Positions 44,118-53,122 of a stretch of 64,000 nt of DNA are shown in pieces. Below the pieces are notes generated by a model. The model did no database searches. It saw only the letters and a list, made by a program, of their open reading frames with translations, and was not told the origin of the DNA. The position numbers and the translations under genes are program-made. The DNA comes from Actinomycetes bacterium (GTDB taxonomy: Bacteria; Actinomycetota; Actinomycetes; Actinomycetales; Dermatophilaceae). The DNA lies in contig JAEZWF010000025.1 in the NCBI GenBank assembly GCA_023420415.1, positions 1 to 64,000 of the forward strand, in the 5' to 3' direction. Position 1 is the stretch's first letter. Every line of letters begins with the position of its first letter.

Positions 44118-44480
44118 TCAGTCGTCGGTGATGCCGGCGGTCCCGTCGAGCAGCTGCAGCAGCTCGTGCGCCGCCAGCTCCACCTTCTTGTGCCGCCACT
44201 CCGCGGCCCGGTAGACGCTGGCGATGAGCCCCGACCGGTGGACCCGCCGGAAGTCGCCGACCACGAAGGCATAGCGCGCCTTGGTGTCGTCGTTGGCGCC
44301 GACGGTCAGACCCAGGTGCCAGCGCCCGTAGTCGGCCCACGAGTGGTTCTCGAGGTAGGCGTTCTGGGCCGCGGCGTCGGGTTGCACGTCGCCCCAGTCG
44401 CTGTCCAGGACGTACTGCTTGCGCTCGATGAGGCCGCGCAGGAACTCCACAGCCTCGTCGTTGACGGTGTACTTGGCCAT
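44118..44480 (-). CDS. Conserved actinobacterial protein of unknown function
   Basis: This 120-residue soluble protein starts MAKYTVNDEAVEFLRGLIE and has a conserved-looking core (VLDSDWGDVQPDAAAQNAYLE; WHLGLTVGANDDTKARY, residues about 19-75). Homologues starting MAKYTVN are common in actinobacteria as I recall, without known function. A longer TTG start at 44501 is possible but less likely. It follows the peptidyl-tRNA hydrolase gene by 51 bases on the same strand. Confidence 0.75.
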   Translation of the reverse strand: MAKYTVNDEAVEFLRGLIERKQYVLDSDWGDVQPDAAAQNAYLENHSWADYGRWHLGLTVGANDDTKARYAFVVGDFRRVHRSGLIASVYRAAEWRHKKVELAAHELLQLLDGTAGITDD

Positions 44481-44531
44481 GCGGCCATGCTCGTCCGGCA
44501 ACCGCCGCGCTGCCAGCCGAGCGGGTCCGGC

Positions 44532-45080
44532 TCACTCCTCGACCGTGACCCGGACGGCGCGTCCGCGGCGGACGGCGTCGTCGAGGACGGCGCGCTTCGG
44601 GTCGGGCAGGTCGTAGAGCTCACGCCGTGGCAGGTCGCCCAGGAAGGCCAGTCGCGGGTCGTCGAGCACCGCGCGCACCAGCGCCTTGTCGCCACCCACG
44701 ACGAGACCGCCAGGTATGCCGCGTGGCAGGAGTCGGTGCGCGTGGTCCGTCACGGCCCGCACCAGCTCGTCGGCCTGGTTGCCGCGGCGCCGAGCGAACC
44801 GCTGCTGCGACCAGCCACCGGCGGCGGTGCGTGACTGCACGTGACGCGTGCCGACCTTGGACGCACTCAGGTGACCCGCAGCGTCGGCCAGCCCCACGGC
44901 ATACCCGCCGCGTCGCACCAGCACCACGGCGAGCGGGGCGTGGTCGAAACGCTCAATGCCCGAGATCCGTTGCGGCGCAGGCGAACCCACGACGCCGTCG
45001 CCAGGCTCCGGGTTGTTCTCACGAAACCGTGACAGCCAGCCGTCGAAGCGCTCGGGCGCGACCTCGACGACCCGGCTCAC
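44532..45080 (-). CDS. acVLRF1-type peptidyl-tRNA hydrolase
   Basis: This 182-residue protein has the VLRF1/Vms1-like release-factor fold with the catalytic loop GGWSQQRFARRRGNQ (Gly- and Gln-containing, about residues 88-102). Proteins of this actinobacterial group (acVLRF1) are predicted to release peptides from tRNA on stalled ribosomes. Start is GTG 45080. It follows sufT by 16 bases and may be read as a distal part of the suf transcript. Confidence 0.8.
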   Translation of the reverse strand: MSRVVEVAPERFDGWLSRFRENNPEPGDGVVGSPAPQRISGIERFDHAPLAVVLVRRGGYAVGLADAAGHLSASKVGTRHVQSRTAAGGWSQQRFARRRGNQADELVRAVTDHAHRLLPRGIPGGLVVGGDKALVRAVLDDPRLAFLGDLPRRELYDLPDPKRAVLDDAVRRGRAVRVTVEE

Positions 45081-45096
45081 GTCGACAGCGGCCAGC

Positions 45097-45423
45097 TCAG
45101 ATGTTGAAGCCGAGGGCGCGCAGCTGCTCGCGGCCGTCCTCGGTGATCTTGTCCGGACCCCACGGCGGCATCCAGACCCAGTTGATGCGGTGGCTCGCGA
45201 CGAGCCCCTCGAGCGCCTGCGACGTCTGGTCCTCGATGACGTCGGTCAGCGGGCAGGCCGCGGAGGTGAGGGTCATGTCGAGCACCGCGTGGTTCTGCGG
45301 GTCGACGGTGATGCCGTAGACGAGGCCGAGGTCGACGACGTTGATGCCGAGCTCGGGGTCGACCACGTCGCGCATGGCCTCCTCGACATCGGCCACGTTG
45401 GGCTGGGTGCTGGTCTCGGTCAT
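45097..45423 (-). CDS. sufT: Fe-S assembly protein (MIP18/DUF59 family)
   Basis: This 108-residue DUF59 protein has DPELGINVVDLGLVYGI and the SAACPLTD motif with its conserved Cys. It helps Fe-S maturation. It is last in the suf operon, with its ATG overlapping the sufU stop (ATGA). Confidence 0.93.
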   Translation of the reverse strand: MTETSTQPNVADVEEAMRDVVDPELGINVVDLGLVYGITVDPQNHAVLDMTLTSAACPLTDVIEDQTSQALEGLVASHRINWVWMPPWGPDKITEDGREQLRALGFNI

Positions 45424-45887
45424 CGTGCTGCCTCTTCCTTCGAAACGCTGGTCACGCCTGCCTGGTGCAACGCGTCGGTGAACGCCATCCATCCCAGCAG
45501 AGCACACTTCACCCGTGCCGGGTACTTCGAGACACCCGCGAACGCCACACCGTCGCCGATGACGTCCTCGTCGCCGGAGTCGGCCCCCTTGGACGTCAGC
45601 ATCGAGCGCATCGCCTCGTGCGTCGCCAAGGCCTCACCGACGGTGTGGCCGATGACCTCGTCGGTGAGCACGCTCGTCGACGCCATCGAGATCGAGCAGC
45701 CGAGCGCGTCGTAGGACACGTCGCGGATCATCGCGTCGTCGCCCTCGCCGTCGACGTGGACCCGCAGGGTCACCTCGTCGCCGCAGGTCGGGTTGACGTG
45801 GTGCACCTCGGCGTCGAAGTCCTCACGCAGCCCCGCGTGGTGCGGGCGCTTGGAGTGCTCGAGGATCAGCTCCTGGTAGAGGTCCAT
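45420..45887 (-). CDS. sufU: Zinc-dependent sulfurtransferase SufU
   Basis: This 155-residue SufU protein takes persulfide sulfur from SufS. The zinc ligands include the Cys residues in NPTCGDEV and DALGCSISMAS, a later KCALL Cys, and an Asp near the first. It begins YQELILEHSKRPHHAG, typical of SufU rather than IscU, including its inserted loop. It overlaps sufS (one base) and sufT (4 bases). Confidence 0.94.
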   Translation of the reverse strand: MDLYQELILEHSKRPHHAGLREDFDAEVHHVNPTCGDEVTLRVHVDGEGDDAMIRDVSYDALGCSISMASTSVLTDEVIGHTVGEALATHEAMRSMLTSKGADSGDEDVIGDGVAFAGVSKYPARVKCALLGWMAFTDALHQAGVTSVSKEEAAR

Positions 45888-47182
45888 CAGACCGCCACCC
45901 CGAAGATGTCGGGCACCTTGTCGAGGGCGCTCAGCATCGCGTCGACCTCTTGGGGCGTGTTGTATGCCGCGAGGCTGGCTCGCGTGGTCGCGGTCACCCC
46001 GAAGCGGCGGTGCAGCGGCCACGCGCAGTGGTGTCCCACCCGGACGGCGACACCCTGGTCGTCGAGCACCTGGCCCACGTCGTGGGCGTGGACGCCCTCG
46101 ACGTCGAAGGCCACCGCACCGACGCGGTCCACGGTGTCGGTCGGCCCGACGACGCGCACCCACGGCCGCTCGGCGAGACCGCCGAGCAGCTGCTCGGTGA
46201 GCGCGTGCTCGTGGGCGGCGACGCGGTCGAGGCCGATCTCGCCCAGCCAGTCGACAGCGGCACCGAGGCCGACGGCCTGCGCGGCGTTCGGTGAGCCCGC
46301 CTCGAAACGCTGCGGCGGCGCGGCATACGTCGTGCCCTCCATCCGCACGGTCTCGATCATCGAGCCGCCGGTGATGAACGGCGGCATCGCCGCCAGTAGC
46401 TCCCCACGGCCCCAGAGGACGCCGACCCCGGTGGGGCCGTACATCTTGTGGCCCGAGAAGGCCGCGAAGTCCACCCCCAGGTCCGCCACCTGCAGCGGCA
46501 GGTGCGGCGCGGACTGGCACGCGTCGAGAACGGTGAGCGCACCCACGGCACGAGCTGCCTCGGCGAGCTCACGCACCGGGTTGACCGTGCCGAGCACGTT
46601 GCTCACGTGGGTGAAGGCGAACACCTTGGTGCGCTCGGTCAGCAGGTCGGCCAGGCCGGGACCGTGCTGGCCGGCCAGGTCGAGCCGGCCCTCGTCGGTG
46701 ACGCCGATCCAGCGCAGGGTGGCGCCGGTGCGCCGAGCCAGCTCTTGCCACGGCACGAGGTTGGCGTGGTGCTCCATCTCGGTGATGAGGATCTCGTCGC
46801 CCTCGCCGAGGCTCAGACGCGGGTCTTTCGCTTGTCCCGCAACGGAGTTCGAGAAGGCGTAGGCCACGAGGTTGAGCGACTCGGTGGCGTTCTTGGTGAA
46901 GACGACCTCGTCCTCCGCGCCACCGACGAAACCGGCCACCTTGGCGCGTGCCCCCTCGTAGGCGTCGGTGGCCTCCTCGCTCAGCTGGTGCGCGCCACGG
47001 TGCACCGCCGCGTTGACCTGCTCGTCGAAGGCGCGCATCGTCGTCAGGGCACCGGCATACCGCTGCGACGTCGCACCCGAGTCGAGGTAGACCAGCGGCT
47101 TCCCGTCGCGCACGGTGCGCGTGAGGATCGGGAAGCCGGCCCGGATGCGGGCCAGCTCCTGCTGGTCGAACGGCGTGGTCAT
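45887..47182 (-). CDS. sufS: Cysteine desulfurase SufS
   Basis: This 431-residue PLP enzyme releases sulfur from cysteine to SufU. PLP Lys lies in AAFSGHKMYGPTGVGVL, and the active-site Cys in the loop VRVGHHCAWPLHRRF. N-terminal YLDSGATSQ and ATESLNLVAY motifs are standard for group II desulfurases. It starts 10 bases after the sufC stop. Confidence 0.95.
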   Translation of the reverse strand: MTTPFDQQELARIRAGFPILTRTVRDGKPLVYLDSGATSQRYAGALTTMRAFDEQVNAAVHRGAHQLSEEATDAYEGARAKVAGFVGGAEDEVVFTKNATESLNLVAYAFSNSVAGQAKDPRLSLGEGDEILITEMEHHANLVPWQELARRTGATLRWIGVTDEGRLDLAGQHGPGLADLLTERTKVFAFTHVSNVLGTVNPVRELAEAARAVGALTVLDACQSAPHLPLQVADLGVDFAAFSGHKMYGPTGVGVLWGRGELLAAMPPFITGGSMIETVRMEGTTYAAPPQRFEAGSPNAAQAVGLGAAVDWLGEIGLDRVAAHEHALTEQLLGGLAERPWVRVVGPTDTVDRVGAVAFDVEGVHAHDVGQVLDDQGVAVRVGHHCAWPLHRRFGVTATTRASLAAYNTPQEVDAMLSALDKVPDIFGVAV

Positions 47183-47192
47183 GGCTGCCCGC

Positions 47193-47951
47193 TCAGGCCT
47201 TGGCGGTGAGGAAGCGGTCGTAGCCCTCGGACTCGAGCCGGTCGGCGAGCTCGGAGCCGCCCTCCTCGACGATCTTGCCGTCGACGAAGACGTGCACGAA
47301 GTCGGGCTTGATGTAGCGCAGGATCCGCGTGTAGTGCGTGATCAGCAGGACGCCCAGGTCGGTGCCCTCCTTGGCGCGGTTGACGCCCTCGGAGACGATG
47401 CGCAGCGCGTCGACGTCGAGCCCGGAGTCGGTCTCGTCGAGGACCGCGATCTTCGGCTTGAGCAGCTCGAGCTGGAGGATCTCGTGGCGCTTCTTCTCAC
47501 CACCGGAGAAGCCCTCGTTGACGTTGCGCTCGGCGAAGGAGTCGTCCATCCGCAGGTCGCCCATCGCGGTCTTGACGTCCTTGACCCAGGTGCGCAGCTT
47601 GGGGGCATCGCCGTCGACGGCGGTCTTGGCGGTGCGCAGGAAGTTGCTGACCGTGACGCCCGGGACCTCGACGGGGTACTGCATCGCGAGGAACAGCCCG
47701 GCGCGGGCGCGCTCGTCGACGCTCATGGCGAGGACGTCCTCGCCGTCGAGGGTGATGGTGCCCTCCGTCACGGTGTACTTCGGGTGACCGGCGATGGCAT
47801 AGGCAAGGGTCGACTTGCCGGAACCGTTGGGCCCCATGATCGCGTGGGTCTCACCGGACTTCACCGTCAGGTCGACCCCGCGCAGGATCTCCTTGGTGCC
47901 GTTCTCGGTCTCCACGGTGACGTGGAGGTTGCGGATCTCAAGAGTGGACAT
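47193..47951 (-). CDS. sufC: Fe-S assembly ATPase SufC
   Basis: This 252-residue ABC-type ATPase of the SufBCD scaffold has Walker A GPNGSGKST, the signature FSGGEKKRHEILQ and Walker B IAVLDETDSGLD. The conserved YPVEVPGVTVSNFLR segment contacts SufB/SufD. It follows the Rieske-type gene by 33 bases. Confidence 0.95.
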   Translation of the reverse strand: MSTLEIRNLHVTVETENGTKEILRGVDLTVKSGETHAIMGPNGSGKSTLAYAIAGHPKYTVTEGTITLDGEDVLAMSVDERARAGLFLAMQYPVEVPGVTVSNFLRTAKTAVDGDAPKLRTWVKDVKTAMGDLRMDDSFAERNVNEGFSGGEKKRHEILQLELLKPKIAVLDETDSGLDVDALRIVSEGVNRAKEGTDLGVLLITHYTRILRYIKPDFVHVFVDGKIVEEGGSELADRLESEGYDRFLTAKA

Positions 47952-47984
47952 GTGGTGGCAATCCTTCGCAGGTGATCAGGCGGT

Positions 47985-48341
47985 TCAGGAACTCAGGGGG
48001 GTCGTGCCGACGAAGACGTCGTCGCCCTCGACCTTGACCGGGTAGACGTTGACCGGGACGGTCGCCGGCGGGCCGGACGGCTCCCCGGTGCGGATGTCGA
48101 AGCGCGAGCCGTGCAGCCAGCACTCGAGCGTGTGGCCCTCGATCTCGCCCTCGGACAGCGAGACGTTGGCGTGGCTGCAGGTGTCGTCGAGGGCGTAGAT
48201 CCCGCCGTCCTTGGTGCGGACGATCGCCATGATCTGGCCGTAGACGTCCGCGGCGGCCGCCCCGAACTCAGGCAGCTCGTCGACCCGGCAGACGCGGACG
48301 AAGTCCTCGTCACCGTCGACGGGTGCGGCCTCGGCGGTCAC
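47985..48341 (-). CDS. Rieske-type ferredoxin of the suf operon
   Basis: This 118-residue Rieske [2Fe-2S] protein has the ligand motifs CSHAN and CWLHG. It is the small soluble form seen in non-heme dioxygenase systems and in actinobacterial suf operons; it may give electrons during cluster assembly. Its GTG overlaps the sufD stop by 4 bases. Confidence 0.92.
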   Translation of the reverse strand: MTAEAAPVDGDEDFVRVCRVDELPEFGAAAADVYGQIMAIVRTKDGGIYALDDTCSHANVSLSEGEIEGHTLECWLHGSRFDIRTGEPSGPPATVPVNVYPVKVEGDDVFVGTTPLSS

Positions 48342-49507
48342 CGGTTGCCCTCGAGCTCGGCGTCGATGACCTCCATGAGGTGCTCGCTGACCTCGGGCAC
48401 ACCGATGCGGGCCACGATGGCGGCGAAGAAGCCACGCACCACGAGCCGGCGGGCGACGTCCTCGGGGATGCCGCGGGCCTGGAGGTAGAACAGCTGCTCG
48501 TCGTCGAAACGACCCGTGGCCGACGCGTGACCGGCGCCGACGATCTCGCCGGTCTCGATCTCGAGGTTCGGCACCGAGTCGGCGCGCGCACCCTCGGTGA
48601 GGACCAGGTTGCGGTTGAGCTCGTAGGTGTCGGTGCCCTCGGCCGCGGCCCGGATGAGGACGTCACCCACCCAGACGGTGTGGGCGGTCTCGCCCTGCAG
48701 CGCACCCTTGTACTCGACGTTGGAGTGGCAGTGCGGCGCCTCGTGGTCGACGAAGAGGCGGTGCTCCTGGTGCTGACCGGCGTCCGCGAAGTACACACCC
48801 AGACCCTCGAACGAACCGCCCGGCCCGGCATACCGGGCGTTGGTGGAGATGCGCACGACCTCGCCGCCGAGGGTGACGACGATGTGGCGGACGCGGGCGT
48901 CACGGCCGACGAGCACGTCGTTCTGGGCGACGTGCAGCGTGTCGTCGTCCCACTCCTGCACGGTGACGAAGGTGAGGTCGGCGCCGTCCCCGGCCTTGAC
49001 CTCGACGACCGCGCCGCACTGCGCCGAACCACGGTGCGTCAGCACCACGGTGGCCTTGGAGTGGTGCCCGGCGTCGATGACGATGTGCCCGTTGAGCCGC
49101 GCCTTGTCACGCGCCTCGACGGTCACCCGCACCGGCTGGTCGAGCTCGGCCTCGGCGGGAATCGCGATGCGGGTCGCCTTGGACTCCCCCGCCCACGCGA
49201 CGGCGGCCGCGCGGTCGGCCGGGACGAGCACGCCCGCGGACTCCGGCGCCACCCGCTCGGTCGTGACGACGTCGGGGCCGTCGACCGTCAGCGTCAGCTT
49301 GTCGACCTCGGTGTCGCCGGGCTGGAAGAGACCGGAGAGCCGGTCGACCGGCGTGAACCGCCAGTCCTCCTCCCGGCCACCGGGCACGGCGAAGTCGTCC
49401 ACGGCATACGAGGTCTTGCGCTCCGCACGCGACTGGTCGGGGACGAACGCCGCCGCCGAGTCCTCGTGGGCACCCGAGGTGTCGGGCTTCTTGGCCAGAA
49501 GGCTCAT
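48338..49507 (-). CDS. sufD: Fe-S scaffold protein SufD
   Basis: This 389-residue beta-helix scaffold partner of SufB and SufC ends with the SufD core (SASVGRFDDEQLFYLQARG-type region near residues 330-350, seen here as ATGRFDDEQLFYLQARGI). It is in the usual place between sufB and sufC. It starts 65 bases after the sufB stop, the largest gap in the operon. Its codon style is still clearly that of the middle zone. Confidence 0.93.
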   Translation of the reverse strand: MSLLAKKPDTSGAHEDSAAAFVPDQSRAERKTSYAVDDFAVPGGREEDWRFTPVDRLSGLFQPGDTEVDKLTLTVDGPDVVTTERVAPESAGVLVPADRAAAVAWAGESKATRIAIPAEAELDQPVRVTVEARDKARLNGHIVIDAGHHSKATVVLTHRGSAQCGAVVEVKAGDGADLTFVTVQEWDDDTLHVAQNDVLVGRDARVRHIVVTLGGEVVRISTNARYAGPGGSFEGLGVYFADAGQHQEHRLFVDHEAPHCHSNVEYKGALQGETAHTVWVGDVLIRAAAEGTDTYELNRNLVLTEGARADSVPNLEIETGEIVGAGHASATGRFDDEQLFYLQARGIPEDVARRLVVRGFFAAIVARIGVPEVSEHLMEVIDAELEGNR

Positions 49508-49572
49508 TTGACGGGGTCCTCGCGAAGTATCTGGGGGAACGGAGTGGAGGAAGAACTTCGTGGGGTGGTCAT

Positions 49573-50988
49573 TTAGCCCACGGCTCCTTCCATCTGCAGC
49601 TCGATGAGGCGGTTCAGCTCGAGGGCGTACTCCATGGGCAGCTCGCGCGCGATGGGCTCGACGAACCCGCGCACGATCATCGCCATGGCCTCTTCCTCGG
49701 TGAGGCCTCGGGACATGAGGTAGAACAGCTGGTCCTCGGACACCTTGGAGACGGTGGCCTCGTGGCCCATCGTCACGTCGTCCTCGCGGATGTCGACGTA
49801 GGGGTAGGTGTCGGAGCGGCTGATGTTGTCGACGAGCAGCGCGTCACACACGACCGACGACTTGGAGCCGTGCGCGCCGTCCATGACCTGCACGAGCCCG
49901 CGGTAGGACGTGCGGCCACCGCCACGGGCGACCGACTTCGACACGATGGTCGAGGAGGTGTGCGGCGCGGCGTGCACCATCTTGGCGCCGGCGTCCTGGT
50001 GCTGGCCCTCGCCCGCGAAGGCGATCGACAGGGTCTCGCCCTTGGCGTGCTCGCCGAGGAGGAAGACGGCGGGGTACTTCATCGTCACCTTGGATCCGAT
50101 GTTGCCGTCGATCCACTCCATCGTCGCGCCCTCGGCGCAGGTCGCGCGCTTGGTGACGAGGTTGTAGACGTTGTTGGACCAGTTCTGGATGGTCGTGTAG
50201 CGCACCCGGGCGTTCTTCTTCACGACGATCTCGACGACCGCGGAGTGCAGCGAGTCGGACTTGTAGATCGGCGCGGTGCAGCCCTCGACGTAGTGCACGT
50301 ATGAGCCCTCGTCGGCGATGATCAGGGTCCGCTCGAACTGGCCCATGTTCTCGGTGTTGATCCGGAAGTACGCCTGCAGCGGGATCTCCACGTGCACACC
50401 CTTCGGCACGTAGATGAACGAGCCACCGGACCAGACCGCGGTGTTCAGCGCCGAGAACTTGTTGTCACCGGCGGGGATGACGGTGGCGAAGTACTCCTGG
50501 AACAGCTCCGGGTGCTCCTTCAGCGCGGTGTCGGAGTCCATGAAGATGACACCCTGCCGCTCCAGCTCCTCGTTGATCTTGTGGTAGACCACCTCGGACT
50601 CGTACTGGGCGGCGACACCGGCGACCAGGCGGGCCTTCTCCGCCTCCGGGATACCGAGCTTGTCGTAGGTGTTCTTGATGTCCTCGGGCAGGTCTTCCCA
50701 GCTCTGCGCCTGCTTCTCGGTGGAGCGGACGAAGTACTTGATGTTGTCGAAGTCGATGTCGTCGAGGTCGGCGCCCCAGGTCGGCATCGGCTTGCGGTCG
50801 AACAACCGCAGGCCCTTGAGCCGCAGGTTGGTCATCCACTCCGGCTCGTCCTTCAACTGCGAGATGTCGCGCACGACGGCCTCGTTCAGGCCGCGGCGGG
50901 CCGAGGCACCGGCGACGTCGGGATCGTGCCAGCCCCACTCGTAGTTGCCGAGGGCGTCGAGCTGTTGGTTCTGGTCGAGCTCGGTCAT
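49573..50988 (-). CDS. sufB: Fe-S scaffold protein SufB
   Basis: This 471-residue scaffold subunit has IYVPKGVHVEIPLQAYFRIN, the VEGCTAPIYKSDSLHSAVVEI motif, and ends ELNRLIELQMEGAVG. Cys residues in CTAP and the C-terminal core carry the nascent cluster. The ATG follows the sufR stop by one base. The GCATAC/TATGCC habit of the middle zone fades within this gene. Confidence 0.95.
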   Translation of the reverse strand: MTELDQNQQLDALGNYEWGWHDPDVAGASARRGLNEAVVRDISQLKDEPEWMTNLRLKGLRLFDRKPMPTWGADLDDIDFDNIKYFVRSTEKQAQSWEDLPEDIKNTYDKLGIPEAEKARLVAGVAAQYESEVVYHKINEELERQGVIFMDSDTALKEHPELFQEYFATVIPAGDNKFSALNTAVWSGGSFIYVPKGVHVEIPLQAYFRINTENMGQFERTLIIADEGSYVHYVEGCTAPIYKSDSLHSAVVEIVVKKNARVRYTTIQNWSNNVYNLVTKRATCAEGATMEWIDGNIGSKVTMKYPAVFLLGEHAKGETLSIAFAGEGQHQDAGAKMVHAAPHTSSTIVSKSVARGGGRTSYRGLVQVMDGAHGSKSSVVCDALLVDNISRSDTYPYVDIREDDVTMGHEATVSKVSEDQLFYLMSRGLTEEEAMAMIVRGFVEPIARELPMEYALELNRLIELQMEGAVG

Positions 50989-50989
50989 G

Positions 50990-51766
50990 TCAGTCCTCCT
51001 GGTTCGAGGTCGAGCGGTTCTGGGGTCGGGCGGCGGCGCTGCCGTCCCTGGTGCGGGTCGAGATGTGGGTGGTGCAGACACCGTCGCCGTGGGCGATGGT
51101 GGCGAGTCGTTGCACGGGTACGCCGAGCAGTTGGCCGAAGAGCTGGGTCTCGGCCTCGCACAGCTGCGGGAACTGCTCGGCGACGTGCGCCACCGGGCAG
51201 TGGTGCTGGCAGAGCTGCTCGCCGGCCAGCGCCGGGCGGGTCGAGGCGACGTAGCCGTCGGCGGACAGCGCCCGGGCCAACGCCTCGACCGGATTGCCGT
51301 CGGGTTCGGTGGCCCGCAGCTCACGATAGCGCTGCTCGACGGTGGCGACGCGGGCCCGGGCCAGCTCCTCCAGGGCACCGTCACCGGCGGCCTCGACGAG
51401 CTGGGCCAGCGCGGCGACCGCGAGATCGTCATAGGCCTGGTGGAAGGACTGGCGTCCGGTGTCGGTGAGCGCGAACACCTTCGCCGGCCGGCCGCGGCCG
51501 CGGGCACCGTAGACCCGCTGCTCGCGGGAGACCAGATGGCCGCGGTCGAGCAGCACCTGCAGGTGGCGCCGGATCGCGGCCGGGGTCAGCTCCAACCGCT
51601 CGGCCAGCTCGACCGCGGTCGAGGGGCCGTGCTGCATGATCGACTGCTGCACCCGCTGGCGCGTGGAGGCATCGTCAACGGGGCCCTCCGCCCCGGCCGC
51701 CTGGTCCTCGGCGGTCTCGGCGAGGGCGACTCCGGGCGTACCCCTGTCGTCTCGCACGTTTTTCAC
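50990..51766 (-). CDS. sufR: SufR Fe-S-responsive repressor
   Basis: This 258-residue winged-helix regulator has its DNA-binding domain at about residues 35-100 (GPSTAVELAERLELTPAAIRRHL). A C-terminal Cys cluster (CQHHCPVAHVA, then a later Cys in LCEAE) binds a Fe-S cluster. Holo-SufR represses suf; cluster loss derepresses. GTG start, with AAGAAT 6 bases upstream. It is immediately upstream of sufB. Beyond it the sequence changes to the sugar-acid island. Confidence 0.92.
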   Translation of the reverse strand: MKNVRDDRGTPGVALAETAEDQAAGAEGPVDDASTRQRVQQSIMQHGPSTAVELAERLELTPAAIRRHLQVLLDRGHLVSREQRVYGARGRGRPAKVFALTDTGRQSFHQAYDDLAVAALAQLVEAAGDGALEELARARVATVEQRYRELRATEPDGNPVEALARALSADGYVASTRPALAGEQLCQHHCPVAHVAEQFPQLCEAETQLFGQLLGVPVQRLATIAHGDGVCTTHISTRTRDGSAAARPQNRSTSNQED

Positions 51767-51801
51767 AACGCCATTCTTGCGTTATTTCTTCCCCACGCAA
51801 G
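51767..51801. promoter_or_regulatory. Candidate SufR operator
   Basis: Upstream of the sufR GTG lie AACGC-N7-GCGTT (51767-51783) and an overlapping CTTGCGT-N12-ACGCAAG (51776-51782 with 51795-51801). These partly palindromic, A/T-richer sequences cover the sufR transcription start region. Confidence 0.45.
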
Positions 51802-51835
51802 CAAGGGCACCCTAACCCACTCCCCCGGCAGGGGT

Positions 51836-53077
51836 TCACCAGTCGTGGACGGTACCGTCCTGCAGCCGATTCACCGGCAGGTACGCCTTGGTGTAACCGA
51901 AGGCCGCTGCCGCGTCCTCGTCCAGTTCGACACCGAGTCCGGGCGCGTCGCCGGGGTGCAGGAATCCGCGGCCGAAGGTGAAGGAGGTCCGGAACACCTC
52001 AAGGGTCGTGTCGTTGTGCGGCATGTATTCCTGGATTCCGAAGTTGTGGATCGCCAGGTCGAGGTGCAGCGCCGCCGCCATCCCCACCGGTGAGACATCG
52101 GTCGGGCCGTGGATGCCTGACCTGATCCCGTAGATCGCGGCGAAATCGAGCAGCTTCTTCATCGCGGTGATCCCACCGGTGTGGGTGACGGCGCTGCGGA
52201 CGTAGTCGATCAGTCGCTCGGTGATCAGCGTCTGGTAGTCGTAGACGCTGTTGAAGACCTCACCGATCGCGAGCGGTGTCGTCGAGTGTTCGCGCACCAG
52301 CCGGAGCGCGGACTGGTCCTCGCCGGGGGTGCAGTCCTCGAGCCAGAACAGGTCGTAGGGCTCCACCTGCTTGGCGAACCGCGCGGCCTCGATCGGGGTC
52401 ATCCGGTGATGGCCGTCGTGCAGGATCCGCAGACCGGTTCCGAAGTCCTCCCGGATCCGTTCGAAGACGGTCGGCATGTGGGTCAGGTACGCGCGGGTGT
52501 CCCACACCTCCTCGGTGGGTGCGGTGGCCGCCGACCCGTCCGCCGCGCGGTGCGCCGGCTCGTAGTCGTAGCGTGCACCCGGTGCACCGGAGGACACCCC
52601 GTAGATCTGGCCGAGCCCGGGTACGCCGGTCTGCACGCGTACCGCCGTGTAGCCCTGTTCGACATAGCCGCTGATGGCGTCCCGCAACGCCGCGTAATCG
52701 GTCCCGGACGCGTGGGCATACACCCGCACGGCCTCCCGGCTGGCGCCACCCAGCAGCTGGTACAGCGGCATTCCGGCCTTCTTGGCCTTGATGTCCCACA
52801 GGGCCATGTCGACGGCGGCGATCGCTGCCATCGTGACCGGCCCGCGCCGCCAGTACGCCCCGCGGTAGAGGTACTGCCAGGTGTCCTCGATGCGGTCCTC
52901 GTCGCGGCCGATGAGCATCGAGGCCAGGTGATCCGCGAGATAGGACGCGACCGACAGCTCACGGCCGTTCAGCGTCGCGTCCCCCCAGCCCACGATGCCG
53001 TCGGTGGTCACGATCTTCAGCGTGACGAAGTTCCGTCCGGGGCTGGTGACGTTGACATCGACGTTCCTGATGGCCAT
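51836..53077 (-). CDS. D-mannonate dehydratase-like enolase-superfamily enzyme (ManD/RspA)
   Basis: This 413-residue ManD-type protein starts VDVNVTSPGRNFVTLKIVTTDGI and has an N-terminal lid (1-115) and a C-terminal barrel. Metal and catalytic segments ILHDGHHRMTP, WLEDCTPGEDQ, IGEVFNS and HGPTDVSPVG are present. These enzymes dehydrate D-mannonate or D-gluconate to 2-keto-3-deoxygluconate. Fructuronate reductase, encoded nearby, makes D-mannonate, which supports the mannonate call. GAAAGG lies 7 bases before the ATG. It is the most distal gene of the minus-strand catabolic operon. Confidence 0.85.
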   Translation of the reverse strand: MAIRNVDVNVTSPGRNFVTLKIVTTDGIVGWGDATLNGRELSVASYLADHLASMLIGRDEDRIEDTWQYLYRGAYWRRGPVTMAAIAAVDMALWDIKAKKAGMPLYQLLGGASREAVRVYAHASGTDYAALRDAISGYVEQGYTAVRVQTGVPGLGQIYGVSSGAPGARYDYEPAHRAADGSAATAPTEEVWDTRAYLTHMPTVFERIREDFGTGLRILHDGHHRMTPIEAARFAKQVEPYDLFWLEDCTPGEDQSALRLVREHSTTPLAIGEVFNSVYDYQTLITERLIDYVRSAVTHTGGITAMKKLLDFAAIYGIRSGIHGPTDVSPVGMAAALHLDLAIHNFGIQEYMPHNDTTLEVFRTSFTFGRGFLHPGDAPGLGVELDEDAAAAFGYTKAYLPVNRLQDGTVHDW

Positions 53078-53122
53078 CGGGCCGCCTTTCGATCGGTGGA
53101 TGGGGTTTCGGTCGGGGGTGGG

